64,000 bases of DNA from Collinsella sp. (GTDB taxonomy: Bacteria > Actinomycetota > Coriobacteriia > Coriobacteriales > Coriobacteriaceae): positions 62,001 to 126,000 of the forward strand of contig JAGZUC010000003.1 of the NCBI GenBank assembly GCA_018380195.1, in the 5' to 3' direction. Position 1 is the first letter of the stretch, and the number at the start of each line of letters is the position of its first letter. Positions 9,658-18,580 of the stretch are shown in pieces. The notes under the pieces are model-generated. The model did not search any database. It saw only the letters and a program-made list of their open reading frames with translations, and was not told the origin of the DNA. Both the position numbers and the translations under genes were made by a program.

Positions 9658-12489
9658 CTACTCCCCCAGCAGGGCCTTCTCGGGCGTGATGGGCAGCGAG
9701 CGAACCTGATGTCCGGTGGCGTGCGCCACGGCCGAGGCAACGGCGGCGAGCGGCGTGTTGATGACGACCTCGCCGATCGACTTGGCGCCAAACGGGCCCG
9801 TCGGCTCGTAGCTCGGCTCAAAGGCCACGCGAATGCTGCCGATATCCAGGCGCGTGGGCAGCTTGTAGCTCATAAAGTTGCCGGTGCGCAGGCGACCACG
9901 GTCGTCGTGCTCGACGATCTCGTAGAGCGCGTGGCCGATACCCTGGGCAATGCCGCCCTCGGCCTGGACGCGCGCGAGCGCCTCGTTGATCACGGTGCCG
10001 CAGTCCACAGCCGCCGCATAGTCCACAACAGTCACCTTGCCTGTGGCCTTTTCGACCTCGACCTCGGCAATGCCGGCCATAAACGGCGGGGGCGAAACGG
10101 GCAGGCAGGCAGAGGCATGCGAGGTGAGCGCGTCGCCGCCCGCGATGTTCTTGACGCACAGGTTGGCAAAGTCGCGCAGCGTGAGATAGCGGTTCTGCTC
10201 GCGCGCGGCACGCTCGTCGGACAGGCGCACATACTGGCCGTCGAAGACCACGTCGGCGGCGTCAACGTCCCACATCTGGGCGGCCTTGGCGCAAATCTTC
10301 TCGCGCAGCTCGGTCGCGGCGTTCTTGGCGGCAAGACCCGTCACGTACGTGCCCGAGCTCGCGTACGAGCCGGCATCGAACGGCGACACGTCGGTGTCCA
10401 CGCCGCGCACCACGATCAGCGAGCTCTCCACGCCCAGCTCCTCGGCGGCAATCTGCGCCAGGATGGTGTCGACGCCCATGCCGTTATCGGTGGCACCGGT
10501 CGAAAGCGTAATAAAGCCGTCCTCTTCCAGGCGCAGGTCGATGCCGGCAATGTCGATGTTGGAGATGCCCGAGCCCTGCATGGTGAGCGCGCAGCCCAGG
10601 GCGCGCACGCGGTCGCCCAGGTCCACGGCCAGGGGCTTGTCGCGCCAACCGATCATGTCCATCGCGCGCAGCAAGCAGCGGTCGAGCGCGCAGGCGCTGA
10701 GCTTCTCGTTGTAGTACTGCGGCATGGTCTCGCCCTCGCGCACGATGTTCTTAAGGCGCAGGTCGGCAGGATCCATGTGCAGCATGTCAGCGAGCTCGTT
10801 GACGGCGCTCTCCACGGCAAACTGGCCCTGAGTGGCACCGTAGCCGCGATACGCGCCGCCGCGGTTGGTGTTGGTGTAGACGGCGTCCCAGCTAAAGCGG
10901 CTCGCCTTCACGTGGTTGTAGATCGGCAGGCTCTTGTGGCCCGAAAGGCCAATCGTCGTGGTAGCGTGCTCGCCGTACGCGCCGGCGTTGGACAGCGTGT
11001 GCAGGTCGATGGCCGTAATGGTGCCGTCGTTCATGGCGCCCAGCTTAACGGTCATCTGCATCTGGTGGCGCGAGTTGCCCGCGGTGATGGTCTCCTCACG
11101 CGTGTAGCAGCAGTAGCTCGGACGACCGGTCTGCTGGGTCACGAACGCCACGAAGATCTCGCAGCAGCCCGTCTGCTTGGAGCCAAAACCGCCGCCGATG
11201 CGCGGCTTGATGACCTGCACCTGCGACTGCGGAATGTCGAGCGACTGCGCGACCATGCGGCGCACGTGGAAGGGCACCTGCGTAGAGGTGGTCACCGAGA
11301 TGCGGCCGAAGGCGTCGGTCGTCGCGAAGGCGCGGAAGGTCTCCATGGGCGCGGTCTGCGTGGCCTGGCTGGTGTAGGTGCGCTCAAAGACGATGTCGCT
11401 CTGGGCGAAGGCCTCGTCAAGGTCGCCAAAGTCGCTCGTGCCGCTGCACACCAGGTTGCGCGGAACGTCGCCGCCCTGCGGGAACATAAAGGTCACGTCG
11501 CCCTCGGGGTGAACCACGATGTCATTATCGAGTGCCTGGGTAAAGTCGAGCAGCGGCTCGAGCACCTCATAGTCGACCTTAATGAGCTTGAGCGCCTTGT
11601 CGGCGGCCTCCTCGGTCTCGGCGGCGACAATCGCCACCTCCTCGTTTTGGTAACGCACCAGGTTCTCGAGAATCAGGCGGTCGTAGGGACTCGGCTGCGG
11701 ATAGCTCTGGCCGGCGATGGTAAAGCGGCGCTTGGGCGCGTCCTCGTAGGTGTAGACACCCACGACGCCGGGCACCTTCAGTGCGCGCGACGTATCGATG
11801 GAGCGGATCTTGGCGCGGGCATAGGGGCTGCGCTTGAGTTTGACGATCAGGGCGCCGGCGGGCACCATGTCGCCCGTGTAGACGGGACGGCCCTCGAGCA
11901 GCGCCTTCGAGTCTTTCTTGGGCTGCTTGTGGGTGATCTGCTTGTACGCGACACCGTCGGAGCTGGTGTTATTGACCGGCAGCTCGGGCATCTCGAAGCC
12001 CACCTGCACGCCGGACTCGTTGAGGAAGCGCACGATGGCACGCAGCTGGCTCTCGTAGCCGCTGCAACGGCAGAGGTTGCCGGCAAGCTGGCGCGACAGC
12101 TCCTCGCGCGTGGCGACGAGGCTCGGGTCCTCCTTGGCGGCGCGGGCAAGCGCCAGCACGTTCATGATGAGGCCGGGGGCGCAAAAACCGCACTGCTCGG
12201 CGCCTTCGGCGGCCATTGCGCGGGCGAGCGCCTCGGACTCGGCCTTAAGGCCCTCGAGCGTGGTGATAGTGTGGCCCTCAACACGGGCGGCGGGAACCGA
12301 GCAGCTCAGCACCGGGTCGCCGTCGAGCCACACCGTGCACAGACCGCAGTTGGTGGTCTCGCAGGCGCAGCGCACCGACGCGCAGCCCTGCTCGCGCAGC
12401 AGCGCAAAGAGCATGGTGTCGGGGGCAATCTGAACCTTGACCTTGCGGCCGTTGAGCGTAAAGGAAAGATCGATGAGTTTGGCAGCCAT
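9658..12489 (-). CDS. Molybdenum hydroxylase, fused 2Fe-2S and molybdopterin subunit (XdhD/xanthine dehydrogenase family)
   Basis: Cytoplasmic xanthine-oxidase-family hydroxylase. The 943-residue protein starts with a plant-type ferredoxin domain (C43, C48, C51, C63), continues with a second [2Fe-2S] domain (C100, C103, C140, C142) and then the aldehyde-oxidase-type Mo domains; GAKSIGE near the C terminus carries the expected catalytic Glu. FAD is on a separate protein encoded just upstream, overlapping by one base (TAATG). This fused 2Fe-2S/Mo layout and length resemble E. coli XdhD (YgfN) and the selenium-dependent molybdenum hydroxylases. The presence elsewhere in the window of yedF, DUF3343 and selD supports that reading, which remains inference; the substrate (purine or another N-heterocycle) cannot be read from sequence. 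Confidence 0.85.
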   Translation of the reverse strand: MAAKLIDLSFTLNGRKVKVQIAPDTMLFALLREQGCASVRCACETTNCGLCTVWLDGDPVLSCSVPAARVEGHTITTLEGLKAESEALARAMAAEGAEQCGFCAPGLIMNVLALARAAKEDPSLVATREELSRQLAGNLCRCSGYESQLRAIVRFLNESGVQVGFEMPELPVNNTSSDGVAYKQITHKQPKKDSKALLEGRPVYTGDMVPAGALIVKLKRSPYARAKIRSIDTSRALKVPGVVGVYTYEDAPKRRFTIAGQSYPQPSPYDRLILENLVRYQNEEVAIVAAETEEAADKALKLIKVDYEVLEPLLDFTQALDNDIVVHPEGDVTFMFPQGGDVPRNLVCSGTSDFGDLDEAFAQSDIVFERTYTSQATQTAPMETFRAFATTDAFGRISVTTSTQVPFHVRRMVAQSLDIPQSQVQVIKPRIGGGFGSKQTGCCEIFVAFVTQQTGRPSYCCYTREETITAGNSRHQMQMTVKLGAMNDGTITAIDLHTLSNAGAYGEHATTTIGLSGHKSLPIYNHVKASRFSWDAVYTNTNRGGAYRGYGATQGQFAVESAVNELADMLHMDPADLRLKNIVREGETMPQYYNEKLSACALDRCLLRAMDMIGWRDKPLAVDLGDRVRALGCALTMQGSGISNIDIAGIDLRLEEDGFITLSTGATDNGMGVDTILAQIAAEELGVESSLIVVRGVDTDVSPFDAGSYASSGTYVTGLAAKNAATELREKICAKAAQMWDVDAADVVFDGQYVRLSDERAAREQNRYLTLRDFANLCVKNIAGGDALTSHASACLPVSPPPFMAGIAEVEVEKATGKVTVVDYAAAVDCGTVINEALARVQAEGGIAQGIGHALYEIVEHDDRGRLRTGNFMSYKLPTRLDIGSIRVAFEPSYEPTGPFGAKSIGEVVINTPLAAVASAVAHATGHQVRSLPITPEKALLGE

Positions 12490-13403
12490 TAGCGCACCTC
12501 ACTAGAATCGACGCCGGGCACGCGGCGGCAGGAATACTCGTCCGTGGCAAACTTGGGGACCCGCACGGTCTCGAACTCGCGGGCAAGCGCGGCAGAAAGC
12601 TCGATGCCGGCGGCGCGGCGCACGGCCTGAATCGCCAGCGGGGCAGAGATGCGGAGGCGGTAGTCGGCCGAGCCCCACAGGTTGGTGCCGTAACTCAGGG
12701 CACGCACGGATGCGGCCAGAGCGCGAAACTCATCCTCGGAAGGCTGCTCGTTGATAAGGCCGCACGCCTCGTCCTGCAGCAGGGTCGCGCGCAGCGGGCG
12801 GGCGCCCACGGTGACATGCCAGCTGTTGTCCCACCAGGCGGCGGTGACGTTTAAGGAGGGGAAGTCGGTCGCGGCCTTGCGCACGGCCTCGTAGCTCGCA
12901 CGGTAATCGTGCTTGACGACCACCACGTGCTCGATCACGTCGCGCACATAGCCCATGTCCACGAACTCGGCGAGCGGCACGCGGCCGGCGCCCGTTAGCT
13001 CAACATAGGAATCGAGCGCCAAAAAGGCCGAGAGCACGTCCGAAAAACCAAAGCGGCCGTAGATGCTGCCGCCCACCGTGGCGGTATTGCGCAGCTGCAC
13101 GCCTACGATATCGTGGACGGCGAACTCAAAGACATTGTTGACAAGCGCGTTGAGCCCGGCATGACGTTCGAGCTGACGCAGGGTACACATGGCACCGATG
13201 CGAAACTCGGTCTCGGTCTCCTCGATCTGATCGAGTCCGCAGGCCGAAAGGTCAATCGCCGTCGCGACGCGACGCGAACCCAGGCGCATCCAAATACCAC
13301 CGCCCACAATCTTGTTGTTGCGGTTCTTCTGTAAGAGCTCATAGGCTTCGGCCGCGTTTCCAACACGGACGTAGGTACCGAACTTGAGCACGTTCTCCCC
13401 CAT
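12489..13403 (-). CDS. Molybdenum hydroxylase FAD-binding subunit
   Basis: 304-residue protein of the CO-dehydrogenase/xanthine-dehydrogenase FAD subunit family. The N-terminal KIVGGGIWMRL and the central NTATVGGSIYGRFGFSD stretch match the FAD-binding loops of this family (the usual second form is ATxGGNxxxxxxxxD). It would pass electrons from the 2Fe-2S clusters of the downstream 943-residue subunit to NAD+ or another acceptor. It is the first gene of a two-gene operon; the stop codon overlaps the next start. GGAGAG is very close to the ATG at 13403, so a slightly different start is possible. Confidence 0.85.
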   Translation of the reverse strand: MGENVLKFGTYVRVGNAAEAYELLQKNRNNKIVGGGIWMRLGSRRVATAIDLSACGLDQIEETETEFRIGAMCTLRQLERHAGLNALVNNVFEFAVHDIVGVQLRNTATVGGSIYGRFGFSDVLSAFLALDSYVELTGAGRVPLAEFVDMGYVRDVIEHVVVVKHDYRASYEAVRKAATDFPSLNVTAAWWDNSWHVTVGARPLRATLLQDEACGLINEQPSEDEFRALAASVRALSYGTNLWGSADYRLRISAPLAIQAVRRAAGIELSAALAREFETVRVPKFATDEYSCRRVPGVDSSEVR

Positions 13404-13497
13404 CTCTCCACTTGTCCAGTACCTTTAAGTGTACCAAACGAGGGGGCTCAGCTCGTGTCGGGACAAAATGAACCGTTTTCCTCCGTCGCGTGCGGAT

Positions 13498-13534
13498 CAA
13501 AAAAGGCTCCCAGCCAAGATGACTGAGAGCCTTC
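13498..13534 (-). terminator. Terminator after gdhA
   Basis: 11-bp stem (AAGGCTCTCAG with CTGGGAGCCTT, one G-U pair) and a T6 tract on the minus strand, 25 bases beyond the gdhA stop codon. Confidence 0.9.
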
Positions 13535-13558
13535 TGCGATGCTATATCGAGCGAAGAT

Positions 13559-14914
13559 TTAGCAGACGCCCTGGGCGAGCATGGCGTCGGCGACCTTCAG
13601 GAAGCCAGCGATGTTGGCGCCCATGACGAAGTTGCCCTCCTCGCCGTACTTCTTGGCGGTGTCGTCCACGTTGTGGAACATGCCGCGCATGAGCTGCTCG
13701 AGCTTGCCGTCGACCTCCTCGAAGGTCCAGGACAGGTGCTCGGCGTTCTGGCTCATCTCCAGGCCGGACACGAGCACGCCGCCGGCGTTGGCAGCCTTAC
13801 CGGGCATAAAGGCGACGCCGTTCTCCTGGAAGTAGGTCGTGGCCTCGATGGTCGTGGGCATGTTCGCGCCCTCGCCGACCACCTTGCAGCCGTTGGCGAC
13901 GAGCGCCTGGGCGTCCTCGAGCAGCAGCGTGTTCTCGCGAGCGCAGGGCAGCGCGATGTCGCAGGGCAGCTGCCACACGCCGCGGCCGTCACCCTCGTGC
14001 CACACGGCGTTGGGCTTCTCGTCAACATACATAGCGAGCGTAACGCCCTTGTCGTGGCCGGAGCGCTTCTTGTTGTAGATGTGCTCGAGCACGGTGTAGT
14101 CGATGCCGTCGGGATCCTCGACCCAGCCATGGGTGTCGGAGCAGGCCAGGACCTTACCGCCGAGCTGGGCGACCTTCTGGACCGCGTAGATGGCGACGTT
14201 ACCGGAGCCGTGAACGACGACGTTCTTGCCCTCGAAGGAGTCGCCGCGGCTCTTGAGGTACTCATCCACAAAGTAGGCCAGACCGTAGCCGGTGGCCTCG
14301 GTGCGGGCGAGCGAGCCGCCAAAGGAGAGGCCCTTGCCAGTAAGGACGCCGGTCCACTCGTTGGTCAGACGCTTGTACTGACCGAACAGGTAGGCAACCT
14401 CGCGGCCGCCAACACCCAGGTCGCCGGCGGGAACGTCGGTGTTGGGGCCAATGTGGCGATAGAGCTCGGTCATGAAGGACTGGCAGAAGTGCATGATCTC
14501 GTTGTTGGACTTGCCCTTGGGGTCAAAGTCGGAGCCGCCCTTGCCGCCGCCCATGGGAAGGGTGGTCAGGCTGTTCTTGAGGATCTGCTCCAGGCCCAGG
14601 AACTTGAGCATGCCCAGGGTGACCGTCGGGTTAAAGCGCAGGCCGCCCTTGTAGGGTCCAATGGCAGAGTTGAACTCGACGCGATAGCCGCGGTTGACCT
14701 GAACCTTGCCCTGGTCGTCGACCCAGGGAACACGGAACATGACGATGCGCTCGGGCTCGACGAGGCGCTCAAGCAGAGCGGCCTCCTCGTACTCGGGATG
14801 GGCGTCGAGCGCCGGCTGAATGGTGCCGAGGATCTCGGTCGCGGCCTGGATGAACTCAGGCTGCTCGGGATAGCGGGCCTTGAGCTCTTCGAGAACTTTC
14901 TGCGTGTAGCTCAT
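13559..14914 (-). CDS. gdhA: NADP-type glutamate dehydrogenase
   Basis: Interconverts 2-oxoglutarate plus ammonia and glutamate. The 451-residue protein has the substrate-binding stretch YKGGLRFNPTV, the catalytic-lysine region GGGKGGSDFDPKGKS and a Rossmann domain (VVHGSGNVAIYA). Its length fits the hexameric 450-residue class. The start at 14914 (MSYTQK) has GGAGGA 4 bases upstream; the longer reading to 14962 has no ribosome site. Monocistronic, with its own terminator at 13498-13534. The 256 bases upstream hold its leader and a small hairpin at 15129. Confidence 0.96.
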   Translation of the reverse strand: MSYTQKVLEELKARYPEQPEFIQAATEILGTIQPALDAHPEYEEAALLERLVEPERIVMFRVPWVDDQGKVQVNRGYRVEFNSAIGPYKGGLRFNPTVTLGMLKFLGLEQILKNSLTTLPMGGGKGGSDFDPKGKSNNEIMHFCQSFMTELYRHIGPNTDVPAGDLGVGGREVAYLFGQYKRLTNEWTGVLTGKGLSFGGSLARTEATGYGLAYFVDEYLKSRGDSFEGKNVVVHGSGNVAIYAVQKVAQLGGKVLACSDTHGWVEDPDGIDYTVLEHIYNKKRSGHDKGVTLAMYVDEKPNAVWHEGDGRGVWQLPCDIALPCARENTLLLEDAQALVANGCKVVGEGANMPTTIEATTYFQENGVAFMPGKAANAGGVLVSGLEMSQNAEHLSWTFEEVDGKLEQLMRGMFHNVDDTAKKYGEEGNFVMGANIAGFLKVADAMLAQGVC

Positions 14915-15128
14915 GCTTCCTCCAATGATGGGAAACGAAAAGTGTCGGTCGCGGCACCCCATGCGCCGCGAGCTTTATCGTGTATGGATAATATCGCACT
15001 GTTGCGGCAAAGTTTCGCATAAGCCGACGAGCGGATGTTTCGTTTTGATTACGATGCAGGTAGAAGCGTTTTTGAGTGCCTGACGTGCGAAACCTGTGTT
15101 TCAAACCTGTTTCGTCCACGTGTTCCAA

Positions 15129-15163
15129 ACCACCACATTGGGGACAGGCACCTTTGTGGTGGT
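15129..15163. repeat. Small hairpin with GGGGACAGGCACC loop
   Basis: 9-bp arms ACCACCACA and TGTGGTGGT flank the loop TTGGGGACAGGCACCTT. It sits 8 bases past the stop codon of the Cys-rich DUF3343 gene, so it may serve as its terminator although no T tract follows. The loop resembles REP-type elements seen in many bacteria. Confidence 0.5.
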
Positions 15164-15170
15164 GTGGTGG

Positions 15171-15566
15171 CTAGAGGACGAGCTGATGGTAGTCGGCGGG
15201 GGTTATGCGGCCTTCGGTGGCAGCGCGGAAGGCGGCGAGGGCGTCGCCCGAGAACGGCATGGCCCAGCACAGCCCGCAGCCGGCGGTAATGGAGCCCGGC
15301 AAAGGCATAATGCGCCCGGGCACACCGGCGGCAAGGCACAGCTGTTCGCATTCCATCACATCGAAGGTGCTGTCGAACGACACGATGATTTTGCGTTCAT
15401 GGTCGAGAGCATCACCGGACGGGCCTTCGCGGTGTGCATCGCGATACGCCGCGGCGGCCGCTTCCTCTTCCGCAGTATGTCCACAGCCACCGCAACCGCA
15501 GGTACAGGGTTCGGACCCGTCGCAAGTGCAAGGTTCTCCCGTGTCGGGACAAATATCGTGAGACAT
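15171..15566 (-). CDS. DUF3343 protein with Cys-rich N-terminal extension
   Basis: 131 residues in two parts. Residues 1-30 hold seven cysteines (C6, C13, C15, C21, C23, C25, C28) in short CxC and CxxC spacings, suggesting metal or selenium/sulfur handling. Residues about 58-131 are a DUF3343 domain with the pattern E-x-L-C...PGRIMPLPGSITAGCGLCW. DUF3343 is a marker family of the selenium-dependent molybdenum hydroxylase trait, role unknown. The second copy at 43261 lacks the Cys-rich part, yet both genes share the identical TTGGAGTTGCC just before ATG. It lies 15 bases downstream of mobA, so the pair is probably one operon. Family call firm, function unknown. Confidence 0.8.
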   Translation of the reverse strand: MSHDICPDTGEPCTCDGSEPCTCGCGGCGHTAEEEAAAAAYRDAHREGPSGDALDHERKIIVSFDSTFDVMECEQLCLAAGVPGRIMPLPGSITAGCGLCWAMPFSGDALAAFRAATEGRITPADYHQLVL

Positions 15567-15581
15567 GGCAACTCCAATCGT

Positions 15582-16214
15582 CTAGGCGAGTAACTCGGCC
15601 GCCGCAAACTCCTCGGGCGTATTGACGTTCTCGAAGCAGAGCGTCGAGCCGGCGACCGCGACAATCTGAGGCTCGTCCAAATACCCGGCATTCACCCGGT
15701 CGATCAGGCAGCGGATTCGCTGACGGTCATCGGCGAGCAGCTCTTGGGCAACCGGCGCACACGCGACACGGCGCCAGACGGCGCAAAGCGGCTCAATCCC
15801 CCGCTCCTCGCGCGGCACGCACACGTCGAGTGCCTCGGCCTCAGCACGATCGGCAAGCGCGCCGATGAGTTCCGGCGAGACAAACGGCATATCGCAGGCG
15901 ACGATCGCCACGAGCGGCAATCGGGCCGCGGCCAACGAGCTCGCGATGCCGCGCATGGCACCGGCGGGACCGTCGACGTCCATCACCACGCGGGGGCGCA
16001 GGCCATCAAACATAAACTCCTCAAGATAGGCAAGCTCGCTGGGACGCGAAGTCGTCACGACCAACTCGCCGGCAACTGGCGTCAGCCGACCCAGCACGCG
16101 CTCGATGAGCGGCTCGCCGCAAAACGCCATGCGCGCCTTATCGCAGCCCATGCGCGACGACAACCCGCCCGCCTGGACGACACAAGAAAGATCGGCACGT
16201 CTTACGGTAGTCAT
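15582..16214 (-). CDS. mobA: Molybdenum cofactor guanylyltransferase-type nucleotidyltransferase
   Basis: Attaches GMP (or CMP, as MocA does) to molybdopterin. The 210-residue protein has the nucleotide-binding motif QAGGLSSRMGCDKA near the N terminus and CDMPFV for metal binding, both hallmarks of MobA/MocA. The start at 16214 (MTTVRR) follows GGAGGTG by 9-10 bases; the longer in-frame reading to 16502 runs through tRNA-Sec and was rejected. FdhF and the DMSO-reductase-type enzyme in this window need the bis-MGD form, the hydroxylase may need the MCD form; sequence alone does not settle which product this enzyme makes. Confidence 0.87.
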   Translation of the reverse strand: MTTVRRADLSCVVQAGGLSSRMGCDKARMAFCGEPLIERVLGRLTPVAGELVVTTSRPSELAYLEEFMFDGLRPRVVMDVDGPAGAMRGIASSLAAARLPLVAIVACDMPFVSPELIGALADRAEAEALDVCVPREERGIEPLCAVWRRVACAPVAQELLADDRQRIRCLIDRVNAGYLDEPQIVAVAGSTLCFENVNTPEEFAAAELLA

Positions 16215-16368
16215 ACGACAAAACACCTCCATCGGCATGCTCGAAACCCGATGCACGAAGCTAAATACAGCCGCCGAAATAGCGGCGCTACGAAAAGCTC
16301 GTGCAAAAACAAAACAGCGCCTTTGCGGCACGCAGCAAGACCGCGAGCACAAAAGCGCTGGTAGCGTA

Positions 16369-16465
16369 TGGCGGGAACGTATGTGAATCGAACACATCCA
16401 AGACGTTTTGCACGCCTCGCAACGGTTTTGAGGACCGCGGAGCCCACCGGAGCCCATCCGTTCCC
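16369..16465 (-). tRNA. selC: tRNA-Sec (anticodon TCA)
   Basis: 97-base minus-strand tRNA with features peculiar to tRNA-Sec: anticodon TCA in loop CCTCAAA, a six-base-pair D stem around a CGGT loop (GGGCTC/GGGCTC with G-U pairs), a long variable arm, an extended acceptor (GGGAACG with CGTTCCC), the T loop TTCGATT, discriminator G and encoded CCA. The last acceptor pair appears to be a G/A mismatch. It lies directly upstream of selB/selA in the genome but is transcribed away from repeat R copy 2 toward mobA. It supplies the Sec decoded in FdhF and SelD. Confidence 0.96.
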
Positions 16466-16521
16466 AAGTGCGGCGGTATTTTACCAAACCGACAGGCCCC
16501 ATCCCAAAAAGACAAGCAAGA

Positions 16522-16587
16522 AGTTGCGGTGGAATAGTTCCTGGTTTGGCGTTAGATGCCGAAAACAGGAACTATTTCACCGCAACT
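16522..16587. repeat. Hairpin repeat family R, copy 2 (variant arms)
   Basis: Same outer arm AGTTGCGGTG as the other copies, but the inner arm reads ATAGTTCCTG rather than ATAGGGACTG, and the opposite arm carries the matching change. It lies between the end of selB and tRNA-Sec. Confidence 0.8.
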
Positions 16588-16612
16588 GAGAAGGCGGGGG
16601 CGGGTGACCGGC

Positions 16613-18580
16613 CTAGCGTAGGGAGCGCAGGCCGCCGGCTTCCTTGTCGAGCACCGTAAAGCGCACGGCATCCAGGTGTTCCAAAATGCTGATGGCGCGC
16701 TTGCGCGACACACCCAGGGCCTCGCGCAGCACGCTCGTGGTGGCAGCGCCACCGGCATCGGCGATGGCGGCGGCAACAAGCTCGCGCGCATGGGCCTCGG
16801 CGGCAGCGGACAGGGCAACGTCGCGCTCGACCTTCACGATCGAGCGGTTGAGCGAAAGCTCGCGCAGGGCACGCGTCATGGTGTCGCGATCGAGCTGCAG
16901 TTGCTCGCCCACCTCGGGCAACGTCGGTGCATCGAGGCCGGCTTCGTCCAGCAAGGCAACGATACGTTCGCAGGCTTCGCGAACCACGCGTGCCGCCGCG
17001 GCGGCCGAATGCGGATCGAATACCTCGGCGCCCTCGGCGGCGCACACACCACGCGAGCAGCCCTCGGCAATCAGAGCCGCGGCAACGCCTTCATCAGCGG
17101 CAGACCACGCAGCATGGGCAACGGCGCCAGGCGTAAAGCCCGTCTCCTTGGGAGCCGCCGTGTGCATGGCTGACAGGGTCGCCGCCAGTGCATCCATCGC
17201 GGCGTCGAGCACCGTGGCGTCCGCCAAGTAGTCCGCATCACCCACGGCAAGCTTGCGAACGGAGCCCTGCGACACCAACCCGCGCAGTGCGGCATCGACC
17301 TCGCCGACACCAAGATCCAAAGCGTCGGTAACATCAACCGCCGTAACCGGCAGCATCTGCAGCGCCAGCCAAGCGCCCACACCGCCCGCGGTATCGCCGG
17401 CCTCAAGCGCTGCAAGCAGCGTGCGCTCCCCCGCCGAAAGCTCGCGCGAGCGGCGGCAGCGCGAAAGCAGCACGCGCCCGCCGCCGATGAGCATAACGGG
17501 CGAATACGACAGCACCACGGCGTGGTCTCCGGCGCGCAGCGGCAGCGGCTCCTCCAGGCGCACCTGCACGGTACGGGTCTCGCCCACCGCCATGGGGGCC
17601 TCGCCCTCCAAAAGCATGATGCGACCGACATCCTCGGCCGTGCCGGCCATCACATGCACGCGCACACCCGGCTCGAGCACACGCGGCTTGGCTCCCTCAC
17701 GGCCCAGGTAGGTGAACGTCATCATAAAGCGTAACGTCTGACCAAAGCGATTCGCCACGCCCAGCAACTCGCCGCGGTCAAGCGCCGCGACACCGTCACC
17801 AACTAGGTTGAGCGCCACACGCTGACCAGGCAGCGCGCGCGGCGTATCGCCATGCACCTGAATCCCGCGCACGCGACAGACCGTACGCGACGGCAAAGCC
17901 ATCAGCTCATCGCCCACCGCAACCGGCGCATCGTGCAGCGTTCCCGTCACGACGGTGCCGGCGCCCTTGATCGTAAAGCAGCGGTCGATGGGCAGGCGAG
18001 GCGAGGCGCCGCTCCGATCGGAACGGTCGCGGCAGGAATCCCAGCAGGTACCAACCTGATCGTCAAGCGCTGCCAGCAGCGCATCAATCCCCGCGCCGGT
18101 CTTAGACGAAACAGGCACGATCGGCGCGTCCGCAAACACGGTACCCGACAAAAAGTCATCGACGTCGAGCTCGGCAAGCTCGATCATCTCGCTATCGGCC
18201 AGGTCGCACATCGTAAGCGCCACCACCATATGCGTGACGCCCAGCAGCTCCAACACGTGCACGTGCTCGCGCGTCTGCGGCATTACGCCCTCCACGGCAG
18301 AGACCACCAGCACGGCAACGTCGACGCCCGTCGCACCCTGCACCATGGCGCGCAAGTAATGTGCGTGACCCGGCACGTCGACCAGACCAACGATCTTGCC
18401 ACTCGGCAGCGCCAGCTCGCCAAAGCCCAGCTCCACGGTCATGCCACGACGGCGCTCAACCTCCAGACGGTCGGGGTTTTTACCCGTAAGCGCCTCGATG
18501 AGCGCCGACTTACCGTGGTCGACATGACCCGCCGTGCCAACGATAACGGGACACTCCACCAGCGCCTGAACCTCACTCAT
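16613..18580 (-). CDS. selB: Selenocysteine-specific elongation factor SelB
   Basis: GTPase that carries Sec-tRNA-Sec to UGA codons marked by a SECIS hairpin. The 655-residue protein has the G1 motif GHVDHGK at 18-24, G3 DVPGH, EF-Tu-like beta domains and a C-terminal series of winged-helix domains that bind the SECIS. The G4 position reads ALTMCDLAD, where NKxD or TKAD is usual, so the Lys is replaced. The start overlaps the selA stop (ATGA), showing translational coupling. With selC and selA adjacent, this is a complete decoding cluster. Confidence 0.95.
   Translation of the reverse strand: MSEVQALVECPVIVGTAGHVDHGKSALIEALTGKNPDRLEVERRRGMTVELGFGELALPSGKIVGLVDVPGHAHYLRAMVQGATGVDVAVLVVSAVEGVMPQTREHVHVLELLGVTHMVVALTMCDLADSEMIELAELDVDDFLSGTVFADAPIVPVSSKTGAGIDALLAALDDQVGTCWDSCRDRSDRSGASPRLPIDRCFTIKGAGTVVTGTLHDAPVAVGDELMALPSRTVCRVRGIQVHGDTPRALPGQRVALNLVGDGVAALDRGELLGVANRFGQTLRFMMTFTYLGREGAKPRVLEPGVRVHVMAGTAEDVGRIMLLEGEAPMAVGETRTVQVRLEEPLPLRAGDHAVVLSYSPVMLIGGGRVLLSRCRRSRELSAGERTLLAALEAGDTAGGVGAWLALQMLPVTAVDVTDALDLGVGEVDAALRGLVSQGSVRKLAVGDADYLADATVLDAAMDALAATLSAMHTAAPKETGFTPGAVAHAAWSAADEGVAAALIAEGCSRGVCAAEGAEVFDPHSAAAAARVVREACERIVALLDEAGLDAPTLPEVGEQLQLDRDTMTRALRELSLNRSIVKVERDVALSAAAEAHARELVAAAIADAGGAATTSVLREALGVSRKRAISILEHLDAVRFTVLDKEAGGLRSLR

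Noticed and set aside
15582..16502. 306-codon version of mobA
   Set aside because: The extra 96 codons run through tRNA-Sec and have no ribosome site; MTTVRR at 16214 gives the normal length and motif position.
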